A stretch of DNA of 64,000 bases from Pseudomonas rhizophila. GTDB taxonomy: Bacteria > Pseudomonadota > Gammaproteobacteria > Pseudomonadales > Pseudomonadaceae. The notes beneath the pieces are model-generated. The model saw only the letters and a program-made list of their open reading frames with translations. It made no database searches and was not told the DNA's origin. The stretch lies in NCBI RefSeq assembly GCF_003033885.1, contig NZ_CP024081.1, positions 2,422,228 through 2,486,227 of the forward strand. Reading direction: 5' to 3'. The position numbers and the translations under genes were made by a program. This document shows, piece by piece, positions 1-10,325 of the stretch (positions are counted from its first letter, which is position 1; each line of letters starts with the position of its first letter).

Positions 1-84
1 AAGTACACCGCCATGGACGAGGTGACGCTGATCACTCGGGAGAACTTCAAGCAAGAACTGGAGAAGATCGGCCTGTGGAACTGA
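1..84 (+). CDS. araF: Sugar ABC transporter substrate-binding protein, C-terminal fragment (AraF-like)
   Basis: Only the last 27 codons and the stop lie in the window, so the gene is truncated by the window edge and not by mutation. The tail VTLITRENFKQELEKIGLW resembles the C-terminus of the E. coli L-arabinose-binding protein AraF as I remember it. It would be the periplasmic receptor that hands sugar to the ATPase and permease encoded just downstream in the same direction. The araF-G-H order supports the call. Substrate specificity (L-arabinose or another sugar such as D-galactose) cannot be judged from this piece. Confidence 0.72.
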   Translation, partial: KYTAMDEVTLITRENFKQELEKIGLWN

Positions 85-159
85 TGGTCGGTTGATTCAA
101 AAGCGGCCCTGGCCTGACGAGTGCCGGGGTCGCTTGATCTCTGTGAGTTCGAGGTGGTT

Positions 160-1704
<1,545 letters not shown>

Positions 1705-1713
1705 GAGGTAAAC

Positions 1714-2682
1714 ATGACCATTCAAAACAATGCACTGCCAACGGCACGCAAACCCCTGGATCTGCGGCGCTTCCTGGACGACTGGGTCATGCTGCTGGCG
1801 GCTGTCGCAATCTTTGTGCTCTGCACCCTGATGATCGACAACTTCCTGTCCCCCCTGAACATGCGAGGCCTGGGCCTGGCGATTTCCACCACGGGCATCG
1901 CGGCCTGCACCATGTTGTATTGCCTGGCTTCCGGGCACTTCGACTTGTCGGTGGGCTCGGTGATTGCCTGTGCCGGTGTGGTCGCGGCGGTGGTGATGCG
2001 TGACACCAACAGCGTGTTCCTCGGCGTCAGTGCGGCGCTGGTGATGGGGCTGATCGTCGGGCTGATCAATGGCATCGTCATTGCCAAGCTACGGGTCAAT
2101 GCGTTGATCACGACGCTGGCGACCATGCAGATCGTCCGGGGCCTGGCCTACATCTTTGCCAATGGCAAGGCGGTGGGCGTGTCCCAGGAATCGTTCTTCG
2201 TGTTCGGTAACGGCCAGATGTTCGGCGTGCCGGTGCCGATCCTGATCACCATTGTCTGCTTTCTGTTTTTCGGCTGGTTGTTGAACTACACCACCTACGG
2301 GCGCAACACCATGGCCATTGGTGGCAACCAGGAGGCGGCGTTGTTGGCAGGGGTGAACGTTGATCGGACCAAGATCATCATCTTCGCCGTGCATGGTGTG
2401 ATCGGTGCCTTGGCGGGTGTGATCCTGGCCTCACGCATGACCTCGGGCCAACCGATGATCGGCCAGGGCTTTGAACTGACCGTGATCTCGGCTTGCGTGT
2501 TGGGCGGGGTGTCGTTGAGCGGCGGTATCGGCATGATTCGCCATGTCATCGCCGGGGTGCTGATTCTGGCGATTATTGAAAACGCGATGAACCTGAAGAA
2601 CATCGACACCTTCTACCAGTACGTCATCCGTGGCTCGATCCTGTTGCTGGCGGTGGTGATCGACCGAATGAAACAACGCTGA
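1714..2682 (+). CDS. araH: Arabinose-type sugar ABC transporter permease AraH
   Basis: This 322-residue inner-membrane permease belongs to the BPD_transp_2 family (AraH/RbsC/MglB type). It has about eight to ten hydrophobic helices along its length, beginning near residue 25 after a short polar N-terminus. The family EAA-like cytoplasmic loop is recognisable in the GRNTMAIGGNQEAALLAGV stretch (about residues 196-214). It completes the importer with the ATPase gene ending at 1704; AGAGG lies just upstream of its ATG. An inverted REP pair follows the stop, which commonly marks the end of a transcription unit in Pseudomonas. Confidence 0.88.
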   Translation: MTIQNNALPTARKPLDLRRFLDDWVMLLAAVAIFVLCTLMIDNFLSPLNMRGLGLAISTTGIAACTMLYCLASGHFDLSVGSVIACAGVVAAVVMRDTNSVFLGVSAALVMGLIVGLINGIVIAKLRVNALITTLATMQIVRGLAYIFANGKAVGVSQESFFVFGNGQMFGVPVPILITIVCFLFFGWLLNYTTYGRNTMAIGGNQEAALLAGVNVDRTKIIIFAVHGVIGALAGVILASRMTSGQPMIGQGFELTVISACVLGGVSLSGGIGMIRHVIAGVLILAIIENAMNLKNIDTFYQYVIRGSILLLAVVIDRMKQR

Positions 2683-2708
2683 AACCTGCCCCGACCGGGC
2701 TGGACCCA

Positions 2709-2837
2709 ATCGCGAGCAGGCTCGCTCCCACAGGATTTGTGCCGGATTCCGAACCCGAGCACGGCGCAGATCCCCCTGTGGGAGGTTCCGAACTCCGGCA
2801 CAGCGCAGAACCCTGTGGGAGCGAGCCCGCTCGCGAT
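2709..2837. repeat. REP pair (REPIN) in inverted orientation
   Basis: Two copies of the REP core (ATCGCGAGCAGGCTCGCTCC at 2709 and its reverse complement ending at 2837) flank a spacer that itself has a short imperfect repeat (CCGGCACAGCGCAGA-like). This is the usual REPIN layout of fluorescent pseudomonads, mobilised in trans by RAYT transposases. No transposase gene is in the window. It fills the gap between the converging araH and the basic protein gene on the other strand. Confidence 0.9.
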
Positions 2838-2860
2838 GGCGTCATTCCTGACGCCCGCGA

Positions 2861-3241
2861 TCAACCGACCTTGCGCAGCGCTTCAACCAATTCCTGCTTA
2901 CGCATCTTCGAACGTCCGGGAATGTTCTTCGCCCGGGCCTCTTTCATCAGGTTATCCACAGTCTGGGTCGCGCGGGAGGCCTTGCTGGTGCGCGGCTGAC
3001 CTTCGCGGGTCTTGGCTGCGCGACGGGCCGATTCCTTGCGGTCGGTTTTCTTTTCTGCTGCCGGTTTTGTCTTCCCCGACCCACCGGAGCGTTCGCCACC
3101 GCCAGACTGCTTGTTGACCGTCGCCCAAGCACGAGCCTCGGCCTTGTCCTCGGACAAACCCTTTTTCTCGTAACTTGCTTCAATGTGTTCGGCTTTGCGC
3201 TTTTGCTCGGCTGTGTATTTGTCTTTGCTTCCACGAGGCAT
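2861..3241 (-). CDS. Small basic protein with Rho_N-like C-terminus
   Basis: A 126-residue, very basic, cytoplasmic protein. Residues 1-48 (MPRGSKDKYTAEQKRKAEHI and on) match a family widespread in Proteobacteria and often labelled plasmid stabilisation protein. A Lys/Ser/Arg-rich linker follows, and the C-terminus (about 93-126, ending MRKQELVEALRKVG) resembles the helical Rho_N/SAP nucleic-acid-binding motif. The ATG has a strong GAGGAGAG site upstream. The composition suggests nucleic-acid binding, but no function is established and the plasmid label should not be taken literally. It is a single gene with its own promoter, opposite to its neighbours. Confidence 0.75.
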   Translation of the reverse strand: MPRGSKDKYTAEQKRKAEHIEASYEKKGLSEDKAEARAWATVNKQSGGGERSGGSGKTKPAAEKKTDRKESARRAAKTREGQPRTSKASRATQTVDNLMKEARAKNIPGRSKMRKQELVEALRKVG

Positions 3242-3308
3242 GGGAATCTCTCCTCAAGTGTGTGAGCAGAGCCACCCGCCAGGAGCGCGTCGCTCGCTCC
3301 CTGGGGGG

Positions 3309-3650
3309 TTACTGGCTGGCGCCGCCCTCGGAACCCGACCCGCCGGTGGTGGTTTTCGAGCCCGTGCCGGTTTCGGCGTTATCGGGGGTATTGGAGTCCG
3401 GCGTATTCATGCCGCCCTGACGACCCGCATCATTGCCCTGCACCCGCGGATCGGTGCCGTTGGCGGGAGGCTGACCATTGTTCAGGCCGCCACCGGTGCC
3501 ATCGGTGTTCAGCTTGGGCATGCCTTCGGTTGCGGGGGAATTGGGCGCCTGTACCGGATCGGTCGGACCGGTGCCGTCGGTGGTGGCTGCGAAAGCCGCC
3601 GAAGACAGCAGCGTGGCGAATGTGAATGCAGTCAGCCTTGATGAGATCAT
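3309..3650 (-). CDS. Small exported Gly/Thr/Pro-rich protein of unknown function
   Basis: 113 residues. The first 21-22 form a clear signal peptide (MISSRLTAFTFATLLSSAAFA, cut after AFA). The mature part is low-complexity and disordered-looking, rich in Gly, Thr, Pro, Asn and Asp with repeated TDGTG-like words and no cysteine. A GGAGG site lies upstream of the ATG. It resembles in style the exported protein at 56933-57292 of this window. I do not recognise a family beyond uncharacterised Pseudomonas exported proteins. It is probably periplasmic or secreted. Confidence 0.7.
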   Translation of the reverse strand: MISSRLTAFTFATLLSSAAFAATTDGTGPTDPVQAPNSPATEGMPKLNTDGTGGGLNNGQPPANGTDPRVQGNDAGRQGGMNTPDSNTPDNAETGTGSKTTTGGSGSEGGASQ

Positions 3651-3829
3651 GGTGTCGCCTCCATTTTTTAGAATGCTTGCCTGATTTTGGGCTGTCCTGA
3701 ATCCGGGTTTGTGCCTGACAGGCGACGAATGGTGCCGTAGGGACCGTCACTCAAAATTTGTCTTCGAGGTGTGACGAGCGCAGCGTGGCGGCTTAGTATG
3801 GCGCTTTCAATTGGCTACAAGGCCCGTTC

Positions 3830-4312
3830 ATGTCGATCCAGATTCGTCCTGCGCAACCCAGCGATGCGCCTCAAATCCTTGCCTTCATCACTGAACTTGC
3901 CGATTACGAAAAGGCCCGCCACGAAGTCATCGCCAGCGTGACGGACATTCAGCGCAGCCTGTTCAGCGAGGGCTCCACTGCCCATGGACTGATCTGTCTG
4001 CGTGATGGCGTGCCCATCGGTTATGCGGTGTTTTTCTTCAGTTATTCCACGTGGCTGGGCAGCAACTGCCTGTACCTCGAAGACCTGTACATCACGCCTG
4101 ACCAGCGCGGCGGCGGGGCAGGGAAGACGCTGCTGCGTCACCTGGCGAAAATTGCCTGCGACAACGACTGCGGCCGCTTCGAGTGGAGCGTGCTGGACTG
4201 GAACACGCCGGCGATCGAGTTCTACAAGTCCCTCGGCGCGCAACCCCAGGAAGAGTGGGTGCGCTACCGGATGGACGGCAAGGTGCTACGGGATTTCGCT
4301 AACGGCAATTGA
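3830..4312 (+). CDS. GNAT family N-acetyltransferase
   Basis: A 160-residue single-domain GNAT enzyme. The acetyl-CoA loop is visible as DLYITPDQRGGGAGKTLLRH (about residues 86-105), followed by the usual FEWSVLDWNTPAIEFYKSLGA motif near 122-142. This spacing is typical of the diamine/spermidine-type (SSAT-like) branch, which acetylates small amines, but the substrate cannot be assigned. The gene converges on the GST gene, whose stop lies only a few bases beyond this one, so the two probably share a terminator region. Confidence 0.85.
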   Translation: MSIQIRPAQPSDAPQILAFITELADYEKARHEVIASVTDIQRSLFSEGSTAHGLICLRDGVPIGYAVFFFSYSTWLGSNCLYLEDLYITPDQRGGGAGKTLLRHLAKIACDNDCGRFEWSVLDWNTPAIEFYKSLGAQPQEEWVRYRMDGKVLRDFANGN

Positions 4313-4317
4313 GCACT

Positions 4318-4950
4318 TCATGAGTGGGCGTCGGATGCCCACTCGGCAAACCCCGGTCGTGGTTCGAGTCGTTTGCAATATGCGGCCACGGCCGGGTAGT
4401 CCGGGCGTTCCATGGGCGTCTGGCGCCAGCGATGCACCGACAGACCGATGAGCACATCCGCGAGGGAAAAATCCGCACCGGCCACGTAGGCGCCAGTGCG
4501 GCTCAACTGATCCTCCAGCAACCCCATCTTTTCGTTCCAGCCTTTGACCCCGGCGGCGATGCGTTGTGGGTCCTGAAACTCCGGGTTCTTGCGCACCAAT
4601 GCATGAAACGCATAGCCCCATGACGGGTTGAGTTCGGTCGCTTGCCAGTCCATCCACTGTTCGATTCGGGCGCGCGCGGCCGGTTCGACGGGCAGTAGAT
4701 CGTTGCCTCCATGCTTGCCCACAAGGTAGCGACAAATGGTGTTGGACTCCCACAGCACACCGTTTTCATCAATGATCACCGGCACTTGGGCGTTGGGGTT
4801 GAGCGCCAGAAACTCGGGGTCATGGGTCGAGGCAAAGCCGATGCCCCAGTCTTCGCGCTCGTAGGCGATCTCCAGCTCCTGACAGGTCCACAACACTTTT
4901 CTGACGTTGATCGAAGAAGTGCGGCCGAGGATTTTCAACTGTTGTCCCAT
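4318..4950 (-). CDS. Glutathione S-transferase family protein
   Basis: 210 residues. The N-terminal thioredoxin fold starts MGQQLKILGRTSSINVRKVL, with the catalytic-type Ser in the SSIN stretch. The glutathione-binding VPVIIDENGVLWESNTICRY element (about residues 56-75) has the cis-Pro after VPV and the Glu-Ser pair that holds glutathione. An all-helical C-terminal domain follows. Length and motifs fit bacterial GSTs of the theta-like type. It is cytoplasmic and probably acts in detoxification; no substrate can be inferred. AAGGG precedes the ATG. Confidence 0.88.
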   Translation of the reverse strand: MGQQLKILGRTSSINVRKVLWTCQELEIAYEREDWGIGFASTHDPEFLALNPNAQVPVIIDENGVLWESNTICRYLVGKHGGNDLLPVEPAARARIEQWMDWQATELNPSWGYAFHALVRKNPEFQDPQRIAAGVKGWNEKMGLLEDQLSRTGAYVAGADFSLADVLIGLSVHRWRQTPMERPDYPAVAAYCKRLEPRPGFAEWASDAHS

Positions 4951-5039
4951 CCCTTTTTCCCTGAGTTGTTTGGCGTCCGATCAGAAACGTAGCAGGGTCT
5001 TGGGCGAATGGCGATTGGCTTTGTCGTCGATGTATTTAA

Positions 5040-5054
5040 TCCCAATATATGGGA
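5040..5054. promoter_or_regulatory. Candidate operator upstream of dgoK
   Basis: TCCCAATATATGGGA has 5-bp inverted arms and lies in an AT-rich stretch about 85 bases before dgoK. It is a plausible site for the IclR regulator at the end of this cluster, or for another repressor, but no consensus was matched. Confidence 0.3.
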
Positions 5055-5137
5055 GTGATATTTATATATTGAGATTTTGTTGCGCCCAGGTTTATAGTCC
5101 GTGCACTCACTGCCAAAAAACAAAACAGGTGAAACGG

Positions 5138-6121
5138 ATGCAGGCGCAATTGATTGCGCTCGATTGGGGGACCACCTCATTACGGGCTTACAAACTCGCC
5201 GCCGGGGGCGAGGTGCTCGAACAGCGTTCGCTGTCGTCGGGGATCATGCAGTTGCCCTCCGGGCCGCGAACGGTGGCCGGTCAGGTGTGCATCGACGGTT
5301 TTGAACTGGCCTTCGACGAGGCGTGCGGCGATTGGCTCGACGCCCAGCCAGGCCTGCCCGTGATCGCCTGCGGCATGGTCGGCAGCGCCCAGGGCTGGCG
5401 CGAAGCGCCTTACTGCGACACACCCGCCAACGTCGCCAATCTCGGACATTCCCTACAAATCATTCGTAGTCTTCGCGGTGTCGATGTGCACATCGTGCCG
5501 GGGGTGATCCAGCGTTCGCGGTTACCCAATGTCATGCGCGGCGAAGAAACCCAAGTGCTTGGCGCCTTGCACAGCCTGCCGGATGAAGCGGTACTGATCG
5601 GCTTGCCCGGCAGCCATTCGAAATGGGTGGAAGTGGCCAACGGTTGCATCGTGCATTTCGATACGTTCATGACCGGCGAGATCTTCGCCGTGCTCAGTGA
5701 CCACAGCATTCTGGGCCGCACCCAGCAACGTGGCACGGCGTTCGATAGCCTGGCTTTTGATCGCGGCGTGCAGGTGGCGTTGTCGGTGGACGGCCAGATC
5801 GGCCCGTTGTCCACCGTGTTCAGTGCCCGCAGTCTGGGCTTGACTGGCGAACTCAGTGGCAGCGCCCAGGCGGATTACCTTTCCGGCCTCCTGATCGGTC
5901 ATGAGCTGACGGCCCTGGCTACCGTGCAACGCCGACGGCGCGACACCATTCATCTGCCGACGGTGGTGTTGATCGGCAATTCTCAACTCTGCGTCCGTTA
6001 TCAACGGGCCCTCGATGCCTGCGGTTTTGCCCGGGTGTCCCTGGCCGAACAGGCCACCGAACGTGGTTTGTGGCAACTGGCCGTGGCGGCCGGGCTGCTC
6101 GATTCCACCGCATCGCGTTAA
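5138..6121 (+). CDS. dgoK: 2-dehydro-3-deoxygalactonokinase
   Basis: DgoK phosphorylates 2-keto-3-deoxy-galactonate with ATP, the second step of the De Ley-Doudoroff galactonate pathway. The 327-residue protein starts MQAQLIALDWGTTSLRAYKL with the N-terminal phosphate loop DWGTTS of the DgoK family, and has the VLIGLPGSHSKWVEV motif in the middle. I use ATG 5138; the frame is open further upstream to 4907 but that stretch is AT-rich and looks like promoter. dgoA starts 17 bases downstream and dgoD follows, so substrate production and use are encoded together. Confidence 0.9.
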   Translation: MQAQLIALDWGTTSLRAYKLAAGGEVLEQRSLSSGIMQLPSGPRTVAGQVCIDGFELAFDEACGDWLDAQPGLPVIACGMVGSAQGWREAPYCDTPANVANLGHSLQIIRSLRGVDVHIVPGVIQRSRLPNVMRGEETQVLGALHSLPDEAVLIGLPGSHSKWVEVANGCIVHFDTFMTGEIFAVLSDHSILGRTQQRGTAFDSLAFDRGVQVALSVDGQIGPLSTVFSARSLGLTGELSGSAQADYLSGLLIGHELTALATVQRRRRDTIHLPTVVLIGNSQLCVRYQRALDACGFARVSLAEQATERGLWQLAVAAGLLDSTASR

Positions 6122-6138
6122 ACGACTGGAGGTCTGAC

Positions 6139-6759
6139 ATGCTCACACAAGCACTGGCGCACAACGGGCTGATCGCAATTTTGCGCGGTCTGCGTCCGGA
6201 GGAGGCCGCCGCTATCGGCGAAGTCCTTTATGGCGCCGGATTTCGCGTCATCGAAGTACCGCTCAATTCTCCCGAGCCGTACGAAAGTATCCGCATCCTG
6301 CGCAGTACCTTACCCGCCGATTGCCTGATCGGGGCCGGCACGGTGCTCACGCCGGAACAGGTCGAGCAAGTGAAAGCCGCCGGCGGTCAAGTCATCGTTA
6401 TGCCCCATAGCGATCCTAAGGTGTTGCGGGCGGCGAAAGCCGCGGGCTTGTACCTCTCGCCCGGCGTCGCCACGCCCACCGAAGCCTTTGCTGCACTGGC
6501 CGAAGGTGCCCATGTGTTGAAGATGTTTCCTGCCGAGCAAATGGGGCCGGCGGTGGTCAAGGCGTGGCTCGCGGTATTGCCGGCCGGAACCGTGCTGGTG
6601 CCGGTGGGCGGGATTACCCCGGACAACATGGCGGTGTTCGTCGAGGCCGGCGTCAAGGGGTTCGGCCTGGGTTCCGGGTTGTTCAAGCCGGGCCTGACGG
6701 CTGACGAAGTGGCGGTGCGCGCCAAGGCCTACGTGGCCGCGTGGAATGCCTTGAACTGA
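6139..6759 (+). CDS. dgoA: 2-dehydro-3-deoxy-6-phosphogalactonate aldolase
   Basis: This aldolase splits 2-keto-3-deoxy-6-phosphogalactonate into pyruvate and glyceraldehyde 3-phosphate. The 206-residue TIM barrel carries the family residues: Glu39 in VIEVPLNSP, the GAGTVLT phosphate-side loop (about 65-71) and the Schiff-base Lys128 in [10 protein letters not shown]. The start is ATG 6139 after GGAGGT; an in-frame upstream ATG lies inside dgoK. Length equals that of stand-alone DgoA. It follows dgoK and precedes dgoD in one operon. Confidence 0.92.
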   Translation: MLTQALAHNGLIAILRGLRPEEAAAIGEVLYGAGFRVIEVPLNSPEPYESIRILRSTLPADCLIGAGTVLTPEQVEQVKAAGGQVIVMPHSDPKVLRAAKAAGLYLSPGVATPTEAFAALAEGAHVLKMFPAEQMGPAVVKAWLAVLPAGTVLVPVGGITPDNMAVFVEAGVKGFGLGSGLFKPGLTADEVAVRAKAYVAAWNALN

Positions 6760-6808
6760 CGACTTTTCCAGCGCCCCGCGCGCTGCATCTGATAAGAGAG
6801 ACAACAAG

Positions 6809-7957
6809 ATGAAAATCACCAAACTGACCACGTTTATCGTTCCGCCGCGCTGGTGCTTCCTCAAGGTCGAAACCGACGAAGGCGTCACTGGTTGGGGCGA
6901 ACCCGTGGTTGAAGGCCGCGCCCACACGGTGGCGGCCGCCGTTGAGGAATTGTCCGACTACCTGATCGGCAAAGACCCACGCAACATCGAAGACATCTGG
7001 ACCGTGCTGTATCGCGGCGGCTTCTACCGCGGCGGGGCGATTCATATGAGCGCCCTGGCCGGTATCGACCAGGCGTTGTGGGACATCAAGGGCAAGGCCC
7101 TGGGCGTGTCAGTCAGCGATTTGCTTGGCGGGCAGGTACGCGACAAGATCCGCGTGTATTCGTGGATCGGCGGCGACCGCCCGGCGGACACCGCCCGAGC
7201 GGCGAAAGAAGCCGTGGCGCGGGGTTTCACGGCGGTGAAGATGAACGGCACCGAAGAACTGCAGTTTCTCGACACCTTTGAAAAGGTCGACCTGGCCCTG
7301 GCCAATGTCGCGGCGGTACGGGATGCAGTCGGGCCGAACGTCGGCATTGGCGTGGACTTCCACGGTCGGGTGCACAAGCCGATGGCCAAGGTGCTGATGA
7401 AGGAGCTCGATCCGTACAAGCTGATGTTCATCGAAGAACCGGTGCTCAGTGAGAACTACGAAGCCCTGAAGGAATTGGCGCCGCTGACCAGCACCCCGAT
7501 TGCCCTGGGCGAGCGGTTGTTCTCGCGCTGGGATTTCAAACGGGTGCTCAGCGAAGGTTACGTGGACATCATCCAGCCGGATGCGTCCCACGCCGGTGGC
7601 ATCACCGAAACCCGCAAGATCGCCAACATGGCCGAGGCCTACGACGTGGCGCTGGCACTGCACTGCCCGCTGGGCCCGATCGCCCTGGCGGCGTGCCTGC
7701 AACTGGATGCGGTCTGCTACAACGCGTTCATCCAGGAGCAGAGCCTGGGCATCCATTACAACGAGAGCAACGACCTGCTGGATTACATCAAGGATCCGCG
7801 GGTGTTCGACTATGACAAGGGTTTCGTGAAAATCCCTAACGGTCCAGGCCTGGGCATCGAGATCAATGAGGAGTACGTCATCGAACGCGCCGCCATCGGC
7901 CACCGCTGGCGCAACCCGATCTGGCGGCATGCCGATGGCAGTTTTGCTGAGTGGTGA
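6809..7957 (+). CDS. dgoD: D-galactonate dehydratase
   Basis: DgoD removes water from D-galactonate to give 2-keto-3-deoxy-galactonate, the first step of the pathway. The protein is 382 residues, the E. coli length, and keeps the enolase-superfamily residues at the same positions as E. coli DgoD: metal ligands Asp183 (GVDFHGR), Glu209 (FIEEP) and Glu235 (GERLF), and the general acid/base pair His185 and His285 (LALHCPLGP). This agreement makes the assignment firm. It sits about 50 bases after dgoA with AGAGAG before the ATG. Confidence 0.95.
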   Translation: MKITKLTTFIVPPRWCFLKVETDEGVTGWGEPVVEGRAHTVAAAVEELSDYLIGKDPRNIEDIWTVLYRGGFYRGGAIHMSALAGIDQALWDIKGKALGVSVSDLLGGQVRDKIRVYSWIGGDRPADTARAAKEAVARGFTAVKMNGTEELQFLDTFEKVDLALANVAAVRDAVGPNVGIGVDFHGRVHKPMAKVLMKELDPYKLMFIEEPVLSENYEALKELAPLTSTPIALGERLFSRWDFKRVLSEGYVDIIQPDASHAGGITETRKIANMAEAYDVALALHCPLGPIALAACLQLDAVCYNAFIQEQSLGIHYNESNDLLDYIKDPRVFDYDKGFVKIPNGPGLGIEINEEYVIERAAIGHRWRNPIWRHADGSFAEW

Positions 7958-7984
7958 GTGGGTTCTGATTTCACCCGATCCCCT

Positions 7985-8074
7985 TGTGGGAGCGAGCCTG
8001 CTCGCGATGGCGATTTGTCCGCTGCACATGAGTCAACTGACACACCGTCATCGCGAGCAGGCTCGCTCCCACAT
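7985..8074. repeat. REP pair (REPIN) in inverted orientation
   Basis: TGTGGGAGCGAGCCTGCTCG at the left end and its reverse complement ending at 8074 frame a spacer of about 40 bases. It separates dgoD from the transporter gene and could attenuate read-through or stabilise the upstream transcript. Confidence 0.9.
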
Positions 8075-8145
8075 TTGATCTCCCCTGCTGGGAGATCCGC
8101 TCAACGTCCCCGATTCCTCAATAAACATAAAAAGAGGCACCTCAC

Positions 8146-9456
8146 ATGCAAGCGCACACCCTGAGCGCGCAAGCGTCGTTGGTGACGCCCAGCCGCAAGC
8201 GTTTTTTCATCATGGTCCTGCTGTTCATCACCGTGGTGATCAACTACCTGGACCGCAGCAACCTTTCGATCGCCGCCCCCGCGCTGACCAGTGAGCTGGG
8301 CATCGATCCGATCCACGTCGGGCTGATTTTCTCGGCGTTCGGCTGGACCTACGCCGCCATGCAGATCCCCGGCGGCTGGCTGGTGGATCGGGTGCCCCCG
8401 CGTATTCTGTATAGCGTTGCACTATTGCTGTGGTCGGTGGCCACGGTGATGCTCGGTTTTGCCGCCAGCTTCATCGCGTTGTTCGTCCTGCGCATGGCGG
8501 TTGGCGCCCTGGAGGCACCGGCCTACCCGATCAATAGCCGCGTGGTGACCACCTGGTTTCCTGAGCGCGAACGGGCCACGGCCATTGGTTTCTACACCTC
8601 GGGGCAGTTCGTCGGGCTGGCCTTCCTGACGCCGGTATTGGCGTGGCTGCAACACGCCTTCGGTTGGCACATGGTATTTGTCGCCACGGGCGCGGTGGGC
8701 ATCATCTGGGCGGTGATCTGGTACGCGGTGTATCGCGAACCGCGGGATTTCAAAGGGGTCAACGCCGCCGAGATCGAACTGATCCGCGAAGGCGGCGGGT
8801 TGGTGGATATCCAGGCCGATACAGCCAAGGCCAAGGCCAAGTTCAGTTGGGCGGACCTGGGTATCGTCCTGACCCAGCGCAAGCTGTGGGGCATTTACCT
8901 GGGCCAGTTCTGCCTGAATTCCACACTGTGGTTTTTTCTGACCTGGTTCCCGACCTACCTGGTGAAATATCGCGGCATGGACTTCATCAAGTCCGGCCTG
9001 TTGGCGTCATTGCCGTTCCTCGCCGCGTTTGTCGGTGTGTTGTGTTCCGGGTTCTTCTCCGACTGGTTGATCCGTCGCGGTTCCACGGTGGGGTTCGCCC
9101 GCAAACTGCCGATCATCGGCGGGCTGCTGATCTCTACGGCGATCATCGGCGCCAACTTCGTTGAGTCGACACCGCTGGTGATCGCTTTCCTGGCCCTGGC
9201 GTTTTTCGGCAATGGCCTGGCGTCGATCACCTGGTCGCTGGTCTCGACCCTGGCGCCCGCGCGGTTGCTTGGCTTGACGGGCGGGGTGTTCAATTTCATC
9301 GGTAACCTGGCGGCCATCGCCACGCCCATCGTCATCGGTTTCCTCGCCAGCGGCGATTCGTTTGCCCCAGCCATCACCTATATCGCCGTGCTGGCGTTGA
9401 TTGGCGCGCTGTCCTACATCCTGCTGGTAGGGAAGGTCGAGCGCATCGAGTTGTAG
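8146..9456 (+). CDS. MFS transporter, probable D-galactonate/hexonate permease
   Basis: A 436-residue inner-membrane carrier of the anion:cation symporter (ACS) branch of the major facilitator superfamily, with about twelve helices. The ACS signature area NYLDRSNLSIAAPAL (about residues 31-45) and the loop after helix 2 (GWLVDRVPPR, about 79-88) are clear. Relatives import D-galactonate, D-glucarate or hexuronates. Its place directly after dgoKAD and before an IclR regulator makes galactonate the likely substrate, though this is inference from context. A REP pair lies between it and dgoD. Confidence 0.85.
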   Translation: MQAHTLSAQASLVTPSRKRFFIMVLLFITVVINYLDRSNLSIAAPALTSELGIDPIHVGLIFSAFGWTYAAMQIPGGWLVDRVPPRILYSVALLLWSVATVMLGFAASFIALFVLRMAVGALEAPAYPINSRVVTTWFPERERATAIGFYTSGQFVGLAFLTPVLAWLQHAFGWHMVFVATGAVGIIWAVIWYAVYREPRDFKGVNAAEIELIREGGGLVDIQADTAKAKAKFSWADLGIVLTQRKLWGIYLGQFCLNSTLWFFLTWFPTYLVKYRGMDFIKSGLLASLPFLAAFVGVLCSGFFSDWLIRRGSTVGFARKLPIIGGLLISTAIIGANFVESTPLVIAFLALAFFGNGLASITWSLVSTLAPARLLGLTGGVFNFIGNLAAIATPIVIGFLASGDSFAPAITYIAVLALIGALSYILLVGKVERIEL

Positions 9457-9515
9457 TCCGACGGGGCGGGCGACCATAATGCCGCCCGTTCCCCGCTCAC
9501 TGTTGAAGGCCGGAT

Positions 9516-10319
9516 ATGCAGCAAGACGATCCAAAAATCACCAAGGACGCGGCGCCCACAGGCACCCAGACACTGCTGCGTGGTCTGGGTGTGGTCCAGG
9601 CGGTCGCCAGCGGCGCCCGTGACCTGAAGGAAATCGCCCGGTTGATCGGCACCACTCGCAGCACCACCCATCGTTTGGCCAGTTGCCTGGTGGATGAGCG
9701 CTACCTGCGGGTGGTGCCGCAAGTGGGTTATCTGTTGGGGCCGAAGCTGATCGAGCTGGGTTTTCAGGCCCGGGAAGAGTTGCCGCTGGTGAGCCTGGCG
9801 GGGCCGTACCTGGACGAGTTGTCGGCGCTCACCGGTGACACTGTTCACCTGGCGATTCGCGAGGGCGACGAGGTGTTGTACCTGCTGAAAAATCCAGGGC
9901 GCAATGGCCCGGAAATGCGTTCGCGCGTGGGCCATCGCATGCCGCTGGCGCGTACCGGGATCGGTAAGGCGCTGATGCTCGATGATTCTCAGGAACAATG
10001 GAAAAGGCTGTATGAAATCAGCTTGCCGGCGGGAGGGAAGAATCAGTTCTGGCCCCAGCATCAGGAGCAATCCTGGGAGCAGTTCCAGCAGCGGATGGTG
10101 GAGTATGTAGCGGGTGGTTATGCCTTCGATCTGGAAGACAACGAGCCGTCGATTCGTTGCGTGGCGGCGCCGATCCGCGACGCCGGCAAGCGCATCGTCG
10201 CCGGTATCAGCATCGCCAGCACCGTACCGTATATGCCGCTGGAAAAAATGGCCGAGCTGATTCCCCTGGTCAAAGGGGTCACAGCCCGGCTGTCGGCGGA
10301 ACTAGGCGCGAAGGTCTGA
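9516..10319 (+). CDS. IclR family transcriptional regulator
   Basis: 267 residues: an N-terminal winged helix-turn-helix (about residues 20-75, with LKEIARLIGTTRSTTHRLAS as the recognition part) and a C-terminal IclR effector domain (about 95-260, with RSRVGHRMPLARTGIGKALM). Such proteins bind small acids and repress or activate adjacent catabolic operons. It ends the dgo cluster 59 bases after the permease gene and is its probable regulator, with galactonate or its keto-deoxy product as candidate effector. The effector is inferred from position only. Confidence 0.85.
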   Translation: MQQDDPKITKDAAPTGTQTLLRGLGVVQAVASGARDLKEIARLIGTTRSTTHRLASCLVDERYLRVVPQVGYLLGPKLIELGFQAREELPLVSLAGPYLDELSALTGDTVHLAIREGDEVLYLLKNPGRNGPEMRSRVGHRMPLARTGIGKALMLDDSQEQWKRLYEISLPAGGKNQFWPQHQEQSWEQFQQRMVEYVAGGYAFDLEDNEPSIRCVAAPIRDAGKRIVAGISIASTVPYMPLEKMAELIPLVKGVTARLSAELGAKV

Positions 10320-10325
10320 CGAACG

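Noticed and set aside
4907..5137. Upstream extension of dgoK
   Set aside because: AT-rich promoter-like sequence with a palindrome; the family N-terminus begins at ATG 5138.
2709..8074. Repeated short units that could suggest a CRISPR array
   Set aside because: They are inverted REP pairs with dispersed positions, not direct repeats with regular spacers, and no cas genes are present.
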